Assembly: GCA_903898725.1 (NCBI GenBank)
Contig: CAIUGQ010000471.1
Location: 1 to 6,291 of the forward strand
Length of the DNA stretch: 6,291 nucleotides
Direction: 5' to 3'
Origin: an uncultured Burkholderiales bacterium
Lineage (GTDB): Bacteria; Pseudomonadota; Gammaproteobacteria; Burkholderiales; Burkholderiaceae_E
The notes beneath the pieces were generated by a model that saw only the letters and a list, made by a program, of their open reading frames with translations, did no database searches and was not told the origin of the DNA. Every line of letters starts with the position of its first letter. Position 1 is the first letter of the stretch. Both the position numbers and the translations under genes were made by a program. Positions 5,875 to 6,291 of this stretch are shown here, piece after piece.

Positions 5875-6291
5875 ATGGCTCCCGAACGGCCTCGACGCAT
5901 GCGGGGCACTCGCGTGACGCGCTGGATCCCTGCACTCGCCCTGGCCATCGTCGTCGCGGTGACCTTCTCGCTCGGCCAGTGGCAGGTGAGGCGGGGCGCC
6001 GAGAAGGACGCGCTTCAGGCCCAGCGTGACGCGGCGCGTGCCGCCGCACCGGTCGCGCCCTCCGCCCAGACGCCTGCACTCGCGGGGCTCGACGGCCGAC
6101 GTGTTGTGCTCGCGGGACGTCTCGAGGAGTCGAAGACCGTCCTCCTCGACAATCGCACCCGCAGCGGCGTCGCGGGCTTCCATGTGCTCACGCCCCTGCA
6201 GCTCGACGGTGGCGCGTGGGTGATGGTGCTCAGGGGCTGGGTGGCACGCGATGCGCTCGAGCGCACCCGGCTGCCGGCGCTGCCGCCGCAG
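5875..6291 (+). CDS. SURF1 family cytochrome oxidase biogenesis protein (3' truncated by window end)
   Basis: The frame is open to the right edge with 139 residues visible, roughly the first half or a little more of a SURF1 protein. These inner-membrane proteins assist haem a insertion into subunit I. Visible features are a basic N-terminus, the first membrane helix (about 17-34), the signature SLGQWQVRR (32-40) followed by EKDAL, and the periplasmic core with GRLEESKTVLLDNRTRSGVAGF-type sequence (residues near 79-101) and VLRGWV, all typical of the family. The second membrane helix lies beyond the window. The start is ambiguous: ATG 5875, ATG 5899 and GTG 5914 are in frame and none has a strong ribosome binding site. 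I list the longest; the shorter ones still keep the whole first helix. It is divergent from the DUF2909-like gene. Confidence 0.92.
   Translation, partial: MAPERPRRMRGTRVTRWIPALALAIVVAVTFSLGQWQVRRGAEKDALQAQRDAARAAAPVAPSAQTPALAGLDGRRVVLAGRLEESKTVLLDNRTRSGVAGFHVLTPLQLDGGAWVMVLRGWVARDALERTRLPALPPQ

Overview
The window is strongly GC-rich with dense, GC-ending codons. It carries an aa3-type (haem-copper family A1) cytochrome c oxidase gene cluster. Gene content and order match, from memory, the arrangement typical of Betaproteobacteria, most likely Burkholderiales: DUF2244, coxB, coxA, a tiny assembly protein, ctaG, DUF2970, coxC, then a DUF2909-type twin-transmembrane protein on the opposite strand, and SURF1. 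I cannot assign a genus. No mobile elements, RNA genes, CRISPR arrays or signs of horizontal transfer were seen.

Layout. Positions 1-206 are the 3' end of a gene that resembles a BioC-type methyltransferase. A spacer of about 130 bp follows, with a perfect TATAAT box at 306-311. Seven plus-strand genes then run from 340 to 5538 with short spacers or ATGA overlaps: DUF2244 membrane protein, coxB (subunit II, CuA domain plus C-terminal cytochrome c domain), coxA (subunit I), a 40-residue single-span protein, ctaG/Cox11 (CuB insertion), a DUF2970 membrane protein and coxC (subunit III). A strong hairpin at 5575-5599 probably ends this operon. A 70-codon minus-strand gene (5859-5647) converges on it. 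SURF1 (5875 to the window end, truncated) diverges from that small gene only 15 bp away.

How the genes work together. CoxA, CoxB and CoxC form the catalytic core of a proton-pumping terminal oxidase. Electrons from cytochrome c reach CuA in CoxB, then haem a and the haem a3-CuB site in CoxA. CoxB also carries its own c-type haem. CtaG delivers copper to CuB, and SURF1 helps place haem a. All recognised CuA, haem, CuB, D-channel and K-channel residues are present, so the enzyme looks intact. Four small conserved membrane proteins without a defined biochemical role (DUF2244, the 40-residue protein, DUF2970 and the DUF2909-like protein) are embedded in or next to the operon and are plausible assembly or accessory factors.

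This is essentially an ordinary, well-conserved respiratory region, and I found no convincing new system. The points most worth a second look are the small accessory proteins, a hairpin whose loop holds the DUF2970 stop codon just upstream of coxC, and the very tight divergent start region before SURF1.
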